21,799 nucleotides of DNA from DATCVR01 sp036566745. GTDB lineage: Bacteria > Actinomycetota > Actinomycetes > Jiangellales > Jiangellaceae. The notes below the pieces were generated by a model. It searched no databases. It was given only the letters and a program-made list of their open reading frames with translations, and had not been told where the DNA came from. Made by a program: the position numbers and the translations under genes. This document shows, in pieces, positions 13,145-20,474 of this stretch; within the stretch, counting starts at the first letter, position 1; the number at the start of each line of letters is the position of its first letter. Location of the stretch: contig DATCVR010000325.1 of assembly GCA_036566745.1 (NCBI GenBank), forward strand, positions 1 to 21,799. The letters are read 5' to 3'.

Positions 13145-14815
13145 TTGGCTGAGATCACCGGCGTGGGCGTGAGCCCCGGACGGGCCGTCGGCCCCATCGT
13201 GCGGATGCCCGATCCGATCGCCGAGCCTCCTGCCGGGCAGCGGCTGGCCGAGGGCGCCGATCCCGACGCCGAGGCCGAGCGCGTGGCTCAGGCCGCCGAC
13301 CAGGTGCGCGCCGACCTCGACCGCCGGGCCGCGGCGGCGCGCGGCGATGCCAAGGCCGTCCTCGAGGCCACCGCCCTCATGGCGGCGGACCCGTCGCTGG
13401 TCGGCGCGGCGAAGAAGAAGGTCACGGCCGGGTCGTCGCCCGCGCGGGCCGTCTGGGACGCCGCCGACGAGGTGGCGGCGATGCTGGCGAGCCTCGGCGG
13501 CTACCTCGCCGAGCGCGCCCGCGACGTCGCCGACGTCCGCGACCGCATCGTGGCCGTCCTGGAGGGTCGCCCGGCGCCGGGGGTCCCCAGCGCCGGCGAG
13601 CCGTTCGTCCTGGCCGCGCACGACCTCGCCCCCGCCGACACCGCCACCCTCGACCCCGAGCAGTGCCGGGCGCTCGTCACGGCCGGTGGTGGCCCCACCT
13701 CGCACACCGCGATCCTGGCCCGGGCGCTCGGGCTGCCCGCCGTCGTCGCGGCTCCAGGGATCCTCGACATCGCCGAGGGGACCGTCGTGCTGGTCGACGG
13801 CGCCGCCGGCTCGGTGACCACCGACCCGACACCGGAGGCGATCGAGAGGGCCCGTGCCGCGGCGACCCGCGTGCGGACGTTCGACGGACGGGGCCGCACC
13901 GCCGACGACGTGCCGGTCCAGCTCCTGGCCAACGTCGGCGACCCCAAGGGTGCCGCCGAGGCCGTGGCCGCCAAGGCCGAGGGCGTCGGGCTGTTCCGCA
14001 CCGAGTTCTGCTTCCTCGACCGCACCGAGGAGCCCAGCGTCGACGAACAGGTGAGCGCCTACCGCGCCGTCCTCGACGCCTTCCCCGGCCGCAAGGTGGT
14101 CGTGCGCACCCTCGACGCCGGCGCCGACAAGCCCCTGCCGTTCCTGACCGACGCCACCGAGGCCAACCCCGCCCTCGGGGTGCGCGGCTACCGCACCGCC
14201 GGTCGCGACCCGGACGTGCTCGCCCACCAACTCGACGCGATCGCGCAGGCCGCGGCGGCGAGCGAGGCAGACGTGTGGGTGATGGCGCCGATGGTGGCCA
14301 CCGCCGCCGAGGCCGGCGCCTTCGCCGCGAGCGTCCACGAGCACGGCCTCGAGACCGCGGGCGTCATGGTCGAGGTGCCGGCGGCCGCCCTCACCGCCGG
14401 GTCGATCCTCCGGCACGTGGCGTTCGCGAGCATCGGCACGAACGACCTCGGCCAGTACACGATGGCCGCCGACCGCCTCCTCGGCGAGCTCGCCGCGCTC
14501 AACGACCCGTGGCAGCCCGCCGTGCTCCGCCTGGTCCAGCTCACCGGCGAGGCCGGCGCGGCGGCCCAGCGTCCGGTGGGAGTGTGCGGTGAGGCGGCGG
14601 CCGATCCCGCGCTCGCGGTCGTGCTGGTCGGTCTCGGCGTGACCAGCCTGTCGATGACGCCGCGGGCGATCCCGGACGTCGCCGAGGTGCTGCGCTCGGT
14701 CACGATGGCCGACTGCGAGCGGCTGGCCGGGCTCGCCCTGGAGGCCGCCGACGCCGCCGCTGCCCGGGCCGCGGTGCGAACCGTGCTCCCGATCCTGGAA
14801 GAGCTGGGGCTGTGA
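13145..14815 (+). CDS. ptsI: PTS enzyme I (phosphoenolpyruvate-protein phosphotransferase)
   Basis: This 556-aa cytosolic enzyme takes phosphate from PEP and hands it to HPr, the first step of all PTS uptake. The swivelling His domain carries His187 in GGGPTSHTAILARALGLPAV. The PEP barrel shows GVGLFRTEFCFLDR, RTLDAGADKPLPF, NPALGVRGYR, GVMVEVPAAAL, SIGTNDLGQYTMAADR and the catalytic Cys in PVGVCGEAA (about 481). Length is normal for EI. The TTG start lies 4 bases after AGGAGG; the protein begins AEITGVGVSPGRAVGP, as expected. It is placed directly after EIIC, with a large inverted repeat between. Its stop overlaps the GNAT start (GTGA), so the two are co-translated. Co-location of a general PTS gene with one sugar system suggests this is the main PTS substrate here. 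Confidence 0.95.
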   Translation: MAEITGVGVSPGRAVGPIVRMPDPIAEPPAGQRLAEGADPDAEAERVAQAADQVRADLDRRAAAARGDAKAVLEATALMAADPSLVGAAKKKVTAGSSPARAVWDAADEVAAMLASLGGYLAERARDVADVRDRIVAVLEGRPAPGVPSAGEPFVLAAHDLAPADTATLDPEQCRALVTAGGGPTSHTAILARALGLPAVVAAPGILDIAEGTVVLVDGAAGSVTTDPTPEAIERARAAATRVRTFDGRGRTADDVPVQLLANVGDPKGAAEAVAAKAEGVGLFRTEFCFLDRTEEPSVDEQVSAYRAVLDAFPGRKVVVRTLDAGADKPLPFLTDATEANPALGVRGYRTAGRDPDVLAHQLDAIAQAAAASEADVWVMAPMVATAAEAGAFAASVHEHGLETAGVMVEVPAAALTAGSILRHVAFASIGTNDLGQYTMAADRLLGELAALNDPWQPAVLRLVQLTGEAGAAAQRPVGVCGEAAADPALAVVLVGLGVTSLSMTPRAIPDVAEVLRSVTMADCERLAGLALEAADAAAARAAVRTVLPILEELGL

Positions 14816-15261
14816 CCCCCGCCGTCGTGGTCGAACCCGTTCGGCCCGAGCACCGCGCGGCGTGGGACCAGCTGTACGCGGGCTACGCGAAGTTCTACGA
14901 GGTCGCCCAGACCCCGGCGATGCGCGACACCGTGTGGGCGTGGCTGCACGACCCGTCGCACGAGGTCGACGGCTTCGTCGCGGTGGTCGACGGCGCGCCG
15001 GTAGGCCTGGCTCACGTGCGCCGGTTCGCCCGGCCGTTGGCCGCCCAGGTCGGGCTCTACCTCGACGACCTGTTCGTCGACCCGGCGTGGCGAGGGCACG
15101 GCGTGGTCAATGCCCTGATGGGCGGGATCGTGGCCCATGCCCGGGCCCACGGCTGGACGCCGGTGCGGTGGATCACCGCCGACGACAACTACCGCGCCCG
15201 CTCGGTCTACGACCGGCTCGGCTCGCGCACCGGATGGCTCACCTACGAGATCGACGTCTGA
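14812..15261 (+). CDS. GNAT-family N-acetyltransferase
   Basis: This 149-aa protein has the GNAT fold. The strand-4/helix-3 acetyl-CoA motif is LYLDDLFVDPAWRGHGVVNALM, with the R-x-x-x-x-G/A loop as RGHGVV. The C-terminal motif is DDNYRARSVYDRLG, where the Tyr is the usual general acid. The N-terminal part, WDQLYAGYAKFYEV, resembles amine acetyltransferases of the family. The GTG overlaps the ptsI stop by four bases, so it is translationally coupled to EI. The acceptor is unknown. Given the PTS setting, an amino sugar or a protein lysine are possibilities, but this is inference. Confidence 0.87.
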   Translation: MTPAVVVEPVRPEHRAAWDQLYAGYAKFYEVAQTPAMRDTVWAWLHDPSHEVDGFVAVVDGAPVGLAHVRRFARPLAAQVGLYLDDLFVDPAWRGHGVVNALMGGIVAHARAHGWTPVRWITADDNYRARSVYDRLGSRTGWLTYEIDV

Positions 15262-15282
15262 ACGGGATGATCCCCGACGTGG

Positions 15283-15288
15283 CAGGCT
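15283..15288 (+). promoter_or_regulatory. possible -10 element for leaderless DUF2203 gene
   Basis: CAGGCT lies 6 bases before the ATG at 15295, and there is no Shine-Dalgarno sequence. It is a weak match supported mainly by spacing shared with other genes in the window. Confidence 0.3.
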
Positions 15289-15294
15289 CGGGTC

Positions 15295-15657
15295 ATGGGA
15301 CTGTTCACCCTCGCCGAGGCCAGGTCGCAGCTCGCCGATCTACGCCCGATCATCGACGACTTCGTCGCGACCCGGGCCGAGGCCGCTGAGCTGGGGGCGT
15401 CGATCCAGACCGGCGGCCGGCCCACGGAGCTCGGCGGGCTGCCGGAGTTCAAGGCCGCCCAGGCGCGGCTCGACGAGCTGATGACCCAGATGCAACGGAC
15501 CGGCGCCGAGCTCAAGGGTGTGGCGCCGCTGCTCCTCGACTTCCCGGCCGAGCTCGACGGTGAGGACGTCGCGTTGTGCTGGGTCGAGGGCGACCCCGAC
15601 CTGACGTGGTACCACCGGCGCGACCTCGGCTTCGCCGGACGGCGACCGCTGCCCTGA
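15295..15657 (+). CDS. DUF2203 family protein
   Basis: This 120-aa protein has a helical N-terminal half (FTLAEARSQLADLRPIIDDF, then a charged helix). The conserved C-terminal part contains ELKGVAPLLLDFPAELDG, ALCWVEGDPDLTWYH and GFAGRRPL. That end block (K-G/D-x-x-x-L-x-D-F-P, then L-C-W, then W/Y-H and G-F-A-G-R) is the DUF2203 signature. The function is unknown. It is predicted to be soluble and starts 33 bases after the GNAT gene, likely from its own leaderless promoter. Confidence 0.85.
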   Translation: MGLFTLAEARSQLADLRPIIDDFVATRAEAAELGASIQTGGRPTELGGLPEFKAAQARLDELMTQMQRTGAELKGVAPLLLDFPAELDGEDVALCWVEGDPDLTWYHRRDLGFAGRRPLP

Positions 15658-15744
15658 CCACTCCGTTCGTCGACGTGGCGCCCCGGCCGCCCGGCTCGGT
15701 CGTCCAAGGAATGACCTTCCGGGGCCAGGGAACGCCGGCGCTGT

Positions 15745-15750
15745 CACGAT
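15745..15750 (+). promoter_or_regulatory. possible -10 element for the RarD-type gene
   Basis: CACGAT ends 7 bases before the ATG at 15758, with no ribosome binding site in the gap. It fits the leaderless pattern of this window. Confidence 0.3.
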
Positions 15751-15757
15751 GCGGTGA

Positions 15758-16750
15758 ATGATCATCGATCGCGCCACGGGCCGTGGTGGTGTCCTGCTCG
15801 CCTCGTCCGCCTACGTGCTGTGGGGACTGTCGGCACTCTACTGGCCGCTCCTGCGTCCCGCGGGGACCATCGAGATCCTCTCCATGCGGGTGCTGTGCTC
15901 GCTAGGCGTTCTCGTCGTGCTGATCACGGCGGTGGGCCGGTGGCCGGAGCTGAGGGCGGTGGTCTCCGCGCCAGGACGGGTCCGCCGGCTGCTCCTGCTC
16001 GCGGTCGCCGCGGTCCTGACGGCCGTCAACTGGGGCGTGTTCATCTACGCCACGACCCACGGCCTGGTCGTCGACGCCTCGATGGGCTACTTCATCACCC
16101 CGCTGGTGATGGTGCTGCTGGGTGTGATCGTCTTCCGCGAGCGGCCGCGCAGGTGGCAGTGGGTCGCGGTGGGCATCGGGACGGCCGGGGTCGCGGTGCT
16201 CGTCGTCGGATACGGCGAGGTGCCGTGGGTGGCGTTGACGCTGGCAGCGACCTTCGGCGTGTACGGCCTGATCAAGAAGTCGGTCGGGATCGGCGCGGTC
16301 GAGGGCATGACGATCGAGACCGCCGTGCTGACGCCGCTGGCGCTGGGTTACGTCCTGGTGCTGCAGGCCGACGGCGACGCGACCTTCGGGCACGTCTCGA
16401 CCGCGCACACCGCGTTGATGGTCGGGGCCAGCGCCGCGATGCTGGCACCCATGCTGATGTTCAGCGCGGCCGCGAACCGGATCCCGCTCGCCCTCGTCGG
16501 ACTGCTCCAGTACATCGAGCCCGTGATCCAGTTCCTGATCGGGCTAGCCGTCTTCGCGGAGGCGGTCGGCGAGCAGCGCTGGGTCGCGTTCGGGCTGGTG
16601 TGGATCGCTCTCGGCGTGCTGGCCGTCGAGAGCACGTTCCTCCCCGGAGGTACCGGGCGCCGGCTGGGTCGCGGGTTGGTGCGTGGCTGGCGGCGCGCGG
16701 CGACGAGCCTGGCGCCGGACCGCCTACTCGTCGAGGTCGCGCTCGAGTAG
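15758..16750 (+). CDS. rarD: RarD-type EamA-family transporter
   Basis: This 330-aa inner-membrane protein has about ten hydrophobic helices in two EamA halves. The first half has the RarD opening GVLLASSAYVLWGLSALYW, then VNWGVFIYATTHGLVVDASMGYF as two blocks, and MVLLGVIVFRERPRRWQW. The second half carries AATFGVYGLIKKSVGIGAVE, MLMFSAAANRIPLALVGLL and QYIEPVIQFLIGLAVF. These are RarD hallmarks (WG-x-x-P/A-x-Y, N-W, Y-G-L-x-R/K-K, Q-Y-I-x-P). Substrates of this exporter or permease group are poorly known. Its last 27 bases, encoding LLVEVALE, run antisense through the end of ptsH, so the polar C-terminal tail may be a read-on extension. Confidence 0.88.
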   Translation: MIIDRATGRGGVLLASSAYVLWGLSALYWPLLRPAGTIEILSMRVLCSLGVLVVLITAVGRWPELRAVVSAPGRVRRLLLLAVAAVLTAVNWGVFIYATTHGLVVDASMGYFITPLVMVLLGVIVFRERPRRWQWVAVGIGTAGVAVLVVGYGEVPWVALTLAATFGVYGLIKKSVGIGAVEGMTIETAVLTPLALGYVLVLQADGDATFGHVSTAHTALMVGASAAMLAPMLMFSAAANRIPLALVGLLQYIEPVIQFLIGLAVFAEAVGEQRWVAFGLVWIALGVLAVESTFLPGGTGRRLGRGLVRGWRRAATSLAPDRLLVEVALE

Positions 16751-16990
16751 GGCGACCAGCGTGTCCAGCGACTGGTCGGCCTTGTCGCCCTCAGCGGAGA
16801 GGACGACCTCGTCGCCCTGCTCGACGCCGAGCGTCATGATCGAGAGGATGCTGGAGGCGTCGACCGGATCGCCGTCGGGCTTGCGGATGGTGACCTTGGC
16901 CGGCTGCTCGGCGGCGGCCTTGACGAACACCGCGGCGGGGCGGGCGTGCAGGCCGGCCTTGCTGGCGACGACGACGGTGCGCTCGGGCAC
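16724..16990 (-). CDS. ptsH: PTS phosphocarrier protein HPr
   Basis: This 88-aa cytosolic protein carries phosphate from EI to EIIA. His15 is in KAGLHARPAAVFV, the invariant active site, and Ser46 is in ASSILSIMTLG at the regulatory-serine position. No HPr kinase is seen, as expected for actinobacteria, so Ser46 may not be used. The GTG at 16988-16990 follows GAGGGGGAACC; the longer in-frame ATG at 17029 would take in an operator-like repeat and is not needed by the fold. The gene is alone, convergent to rarD with a 27-bp overlap. Two related repeats lie upstream (17009-17042). Confidence 0.95.
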   Translation of the reverse strand: MPERTVVVASKAGLHARPAAVFVKAAAEQPAKVTIRKPDGDPVDASSILSIMTLGVEQGDEVVLSAEGDKADQSLDTLVALLERDLDE

Positions 16991-17008
16991 GGTTCCCCCT
17001 CGGGTCTG

Positions 17009-17042
17009 TGGACGCCCGTCCAAGTGCATGGACGCGCGTTGG
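17009..17042. promoter_or_regulatory. two operator-like repeats upstream of ptsH
   Basis: TGGACG-CC-CGTCCA (17009-17022) is a perfect palindrome. Twenty bases on, TGGACGCGCGTTGG (17029-17042) repeats its first half and part of the second. The spacing of two helical turns fits cooperative repressor binding 19-52 bases before the ptsH start. Confidence 0.45.
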
Positions 17043-17105
17043 AGAAGGGTATCCGGTCCTCGCCTGTCGACGTTCGGCGCCGGGTCCGCTGACGGCCCGG
17101 CGGAG

Positions 17106-17603
17106 CTAGGAGATCGCGAGCTGGTTGACGTGCCTCAGCACGGTGTCGAGCGCTGTGGCCAGCGCGTTGGCGGTGGACGTCAGCCGGGGGAGGTCGTTCC
17201 GCATGCTCCCCGCGGTGTCCGGCCGCGCTGAGTGGTCGCGATCCGTCGCCCGCCGCGGTGAGCTGGAGGACGGCCGCGTGAAATGACGACGCATAGCCGT
17301 CGAAGGCTCCGCGGAGGTCGGTGGCGGAGGGTCCTGCTGCCCAGGGCCACGTCGCACCGCCGACATCGAGGAACTCCTCGGCGGCGACGGCACCGGCCCG
17401 GCCCGCCAGCTGGCCGGGCCCGATCCACGCCAGCGTGTGCCAGAAGAGCCGGTCTCCCGCCGCCCGACGGATCCGCTCGCGGAGTTCGTGGACATGGTTC
17501 GCCACGGCCGCGTCGACGGCGCGGAAGTCGTCCTTGACCTCCCGTAGCGACGTCAGCAGCGCCTGGGCGGTCTCGACGGATACGACGGAGGGTGGTCGGA
17601 CAT
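17106..17603 (-). pseudogene. gene of unknown family with two compensating frameshifts
   Basis: The coding signal runs from the ATG at 17601-17603 (after AGGTGA) to the TAG at 17106-17108, but in two frames. The first seven codons (MSDHPPS) and the last part (about 17240 down, ending DTVLRHVNQLAIS) share a frame. The middle, about 17580-17240 (TAQALLTSLREVKDDFRAVD onward, including GDRLFWHTLAWIGPGQLAGR), is in another. Third positions are nearly all G/C in each segment only in the stated frame. One missing base near 17582 and one extra near 17235 explain it. As written, translation from the ATG stops after 16 codons. A GTG at 17505 would give a shorter product with one break. The intact protein would be about 165 aa, soluble and helical. 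Confidence 0.6.
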
Positions 17604-17737
17604 GTCACCTGCTTCCGTGAGCTCTCGGCGGCGTTCTGGGACCGCAAGGCGCGGGGAGCGAGCGGCCGTGACCGCGGCTCGTTCGATCTGCACGTTTGCG
17701 CAAGCGACCGAGCGAGGCGGGTGCGGCCATTGCCGAA

Positions 17738-17766
17738 TTGGTGCCCTTTCGGGGGCGGTGGATACT
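17738..17766 (+). promoter_or_regulatory. promoter for the aldolase gene
   Basis: A TTGGTG -35 (17738-17743), a 17-base spacer and a GATACT -10 (17761-17766) predict a start near 17773 and a leader of about 68 bases. Confidence 0.5.
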
Positions 17767-17773
17767 GGCAGGT

Positions 17774-17802
17774 GACGTACGTCCCCCGTCGCCGTGGGAC
17801 GT
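17774..17802 (+). promoter_or_regulatory. palindrome and hairpin in the aldolase mRNA leader
   Basis: GACGTACGTC (17774-17783) is a perfect palindrome at the predicted transcription start. ACGTCCC (17779-17785) also pairs with GGGACGT (17796-17802) around a 10-base loop. The first could be an operator; the second a leader hairpin. Confidence 0.4.
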
Positions 17803-17840
17803 GACAACGCGGACCAGGTCCGACCCGAAACGGAGCACCA

Positions 17841-18862
<1,022 letters not shown>

Positions 18863-18863
<1 letters not shown>

Positions 18864-19273
18864 TGGCGGGCGAGAACCTCCTGGGCGGGCCTCCGGAGAC
18901 GTTGCTGCCGGACGACCCCGAGGCGCGCACGGCGCTCGCCAGCGGGGTCGACGCCGCCACGGTCGCCGCGGCTCACCCCGCGTCGTCGCTGGCCTGGGCC
19001 GAGCTCGCCGAGCGGGCCTTCGCCGCCGGCGATCCGGTGACGTCGTACGCCTTCGCCCGCACCGGCTACCACCGCGGCCTGGACCAGCTGCGCCGGGCCG
19101 GCTGGAAGGGGCACGGCCCGGTGCCGTGGGAGCACGAGCCCAACCGTGGGTTCCTGCGGTCGTTGCACGCCCTCGGGCGGGCCGCGGAGGCGATCGGGGA
19201 GACCGACGAGGCCACGCGGTGTGCCGAGTTCCTGCGCGACTCCAGCCCCACAGCAGCCGCGGAGCTCGGCTGA
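18863..19273 (+). CDS. DUF3151 family protein
   Basis: This 136-aa soluble protein starts MAGENLLGGPPETLLPDDPE and contains HPASSLAWAELAERAF, TSYAFARTGYHRGLDQLRRA, GWKGHGPVPWEHEPNRGF and LHALGRAAEAIGETDEA. These match the DUF3151 family, which commonly sits directly after the class II aldolase gene in actinobacteria, and they have a TPR-like helical look. Its function is unknown; the coupling (TGATG) suggests it is made with the aldolase. The start follows the aldolase stop. The long upstream extension in the same frame is the aldolase gene read out of frame. Confidence 0.87.
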
Positions 19274-19304
19274 GCTCCACCCGCCCGTGCTGGTCAGAAC
19301 ACCG

Positions 19305-19350
19305 GAAGGGCCGGCGAAATCGCCCCCTGCAGCGATTCCGTCGGCCCTTC
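19305..19350. terminator. strong hairpin after the fba-DUF3151 operon
   Basis: Bases 19305-19322 pair with 19333-19350 over 18 positions, with one mismatch and one G-U pair, around a 10-base loop. It begins 32 bases after the DUF3151 stop. There is no U-run, as is common in high-GC actinobacteria. It probably ends the aldolase transcript. Confidence 0.6.
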
Positions 19351-19409
19351 TCAATCCATCATGCACACCCTCGATGCCATTGATCCCGGCCAGTTGATGA
19401 CACTGGCAG

Positions 19410-19415
19410 TAAGCT
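19410..19415 (+). promoter_or_regulatory. -10 element for leaderless HTH regulator gene
   Basis: TAAGCT lies 7 bases before the GTG at 19423, with no ribosome binding site. This supports the GTG start. Confidence 0.4.
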
Positions 19416-19422
19416 GCCAAGG

Positions 19423-20418
19423 GTGGTCCACGACCGGCATGTTCCGGCCCTGTCCGCATTCGGGGTGAATGCCCGGGGCGATCGCCTCTACCGCGTCCTG
19501 CTCCGGGACGGAGCCCTCACGCCGGCGGCGCTCGCCACCCGGCTGGGCTGGGAGGGTTCCGACGTCCGCGAACAGGTGCGACTCCTGTCGGAGCTGGGAC
19601 TGGTCACCACCACTGGCCGCGCGGTCACGACCGTCTCGCCGCAGCTCGCGCTGGGCCGGCTGGTCGAGCGCGAGGCACGCGAGCTGGCCGATCGCGAGCA
19701 GCGCCTCGAACACCTGCGTGGGTCCATTCGCGACTACGCCGCCGAGGAACGCGGCCCCGACCCCACCGGCGCCACCCTGCAGCCCCTCGAGGTCCACTCC
19801 GGGCCCGCGGTCGGGCCGGTCGTCGACGCCCTCCTGCGCAGCACCACCGGGACGCTCCGGCTGATCCATCCGCTCGAGTGGCTCGACGACCCCGGCTGGT
19901 CGAAGTCCGACACGTTGCTGTCGTGGGAGATCCAGGGCGGCCGGCCCACCCGCTGCATCTATCCCGCCGAGGCCCTGCACCGGTCGGAGGCGCTGGCGGT
20001 GATGCGCCGCGCGGCCGAGACGGGCGAGCAGATCCGGCTGATGAACCGGCCGCCCTCGCGGCTCCTGGTGTTCGGCCACGACGCCGCGCTGGTCCCGCTG
20101 GAATGGGGCCGCCATCCCACGCGCCGGGTGGTCGTGCGCACGTCGGGCGTCGTCGAGGCGATGTGCCTGCTCTTCGACGTCCTGTGGCGAGCCGCGGTAC
20201 CGATGCCGACCGAGACGCTTGCCGAGGGCGACCCCGCCGAGGTCCGGCTCCAGGTGCTGCGCATGCTGGCGGCCGGGGCGAAGGACGAGACGATCTCGCG
20301 GCAACTGGGGTTGTCGCTGCGTACCGTGCGCAGGCGCATCGCGGAGCTGCTGACCGAGCTCGATGCCACCACCCGGTTCCAGGCCGGCGCCGAGGCGGTG
20401 CGCCGCAAGCTCGTCTGA
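19423..20418 (+). CDS. two-HTH transcriptional regulator (TrmB-like N-terminus, LuxR-type C-terminus)
   Basis: This is a 331-aa regulator. Residues about 10-70 form a winged helix (GVNARGDRLYRVLLRDGALT, ATRLGWEGSDVREQVRLLSE) of the TrmB/MarR type. A helical linker (LVEREARELADREQRLEHLR, coiled-coil-like) follows, then an alpha/beta middle domain (LRLIHPLEWL, RCIYPAEAL, LLVFGHDAALVPLEW). The C-terminal LuxR HTH is VLRMLAAGAKDETISRQLGL and SLRTVRRRIAELLTELDA. The middle resembles the phospholipase-D-like sensor part of TrmB-type sugar regulators. This layout is frequent among uncharacterised actinobacterial regulators. It sits between fba and purA, but nothing in the sequence shows that it controls them. 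The GTG start is supported by the -10 at 19410. Confidence 0.82.
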   Translation: MVHDRHVPALSAFGVNARGDRLYRVLLRDGALTPAALATRLGWEGSDVREQVRLLSELGLVTTTGRAVTTVSPQLALGRLVEREARELADREQRLEHLRGSIRDYAAEERGPDPTGATLQPLEVHSGPAVGPVVDALLRSTTGTLRLIHPLEWLDDPGWSKSDTLLSWEIQGGRPTRCIYPAEALHRSEALAVMRRAAETGEQIRLMNRPPSRLLVFGHDAALVPLEWGRHPTRRVVVRTSGVVEAMCLLFDVLWRAAVPMPTETLAEGDPAEVRLQVLRMLAAGAKDETISRQLGLSLRTVRRRIAELLTELDATTRFQAGAEAVRRKLV

Positions 20419-20420
20419 GC

Positions 20421-20435
20421 AGGAGGTAACCTCCT
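20421..20435 (+). promoter_or_regulatory. SD/anti-SD palindrome with possible purA -10
   Basis: AGGAGGT-A-ACCTCCT is a perfect 15-bp palindrome two bases after the regulator stop. It contains a full Shine-Dalgarno heptamer and its complement. TAACCT (20427-20432) inside it can serve as the purA -10; no -35 is clear. Confidence 0.5.
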
Positions 20436-20474
20436 CTCGGCCGCAATCTCATTCGACGAGGGGACAGCCCTGCC

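Noticed and set aside
20419..20474. Purine riboswitch in front of purA
   Set aside because: The gap is only 56 bases and lacks the conserved three-way junction sequences.
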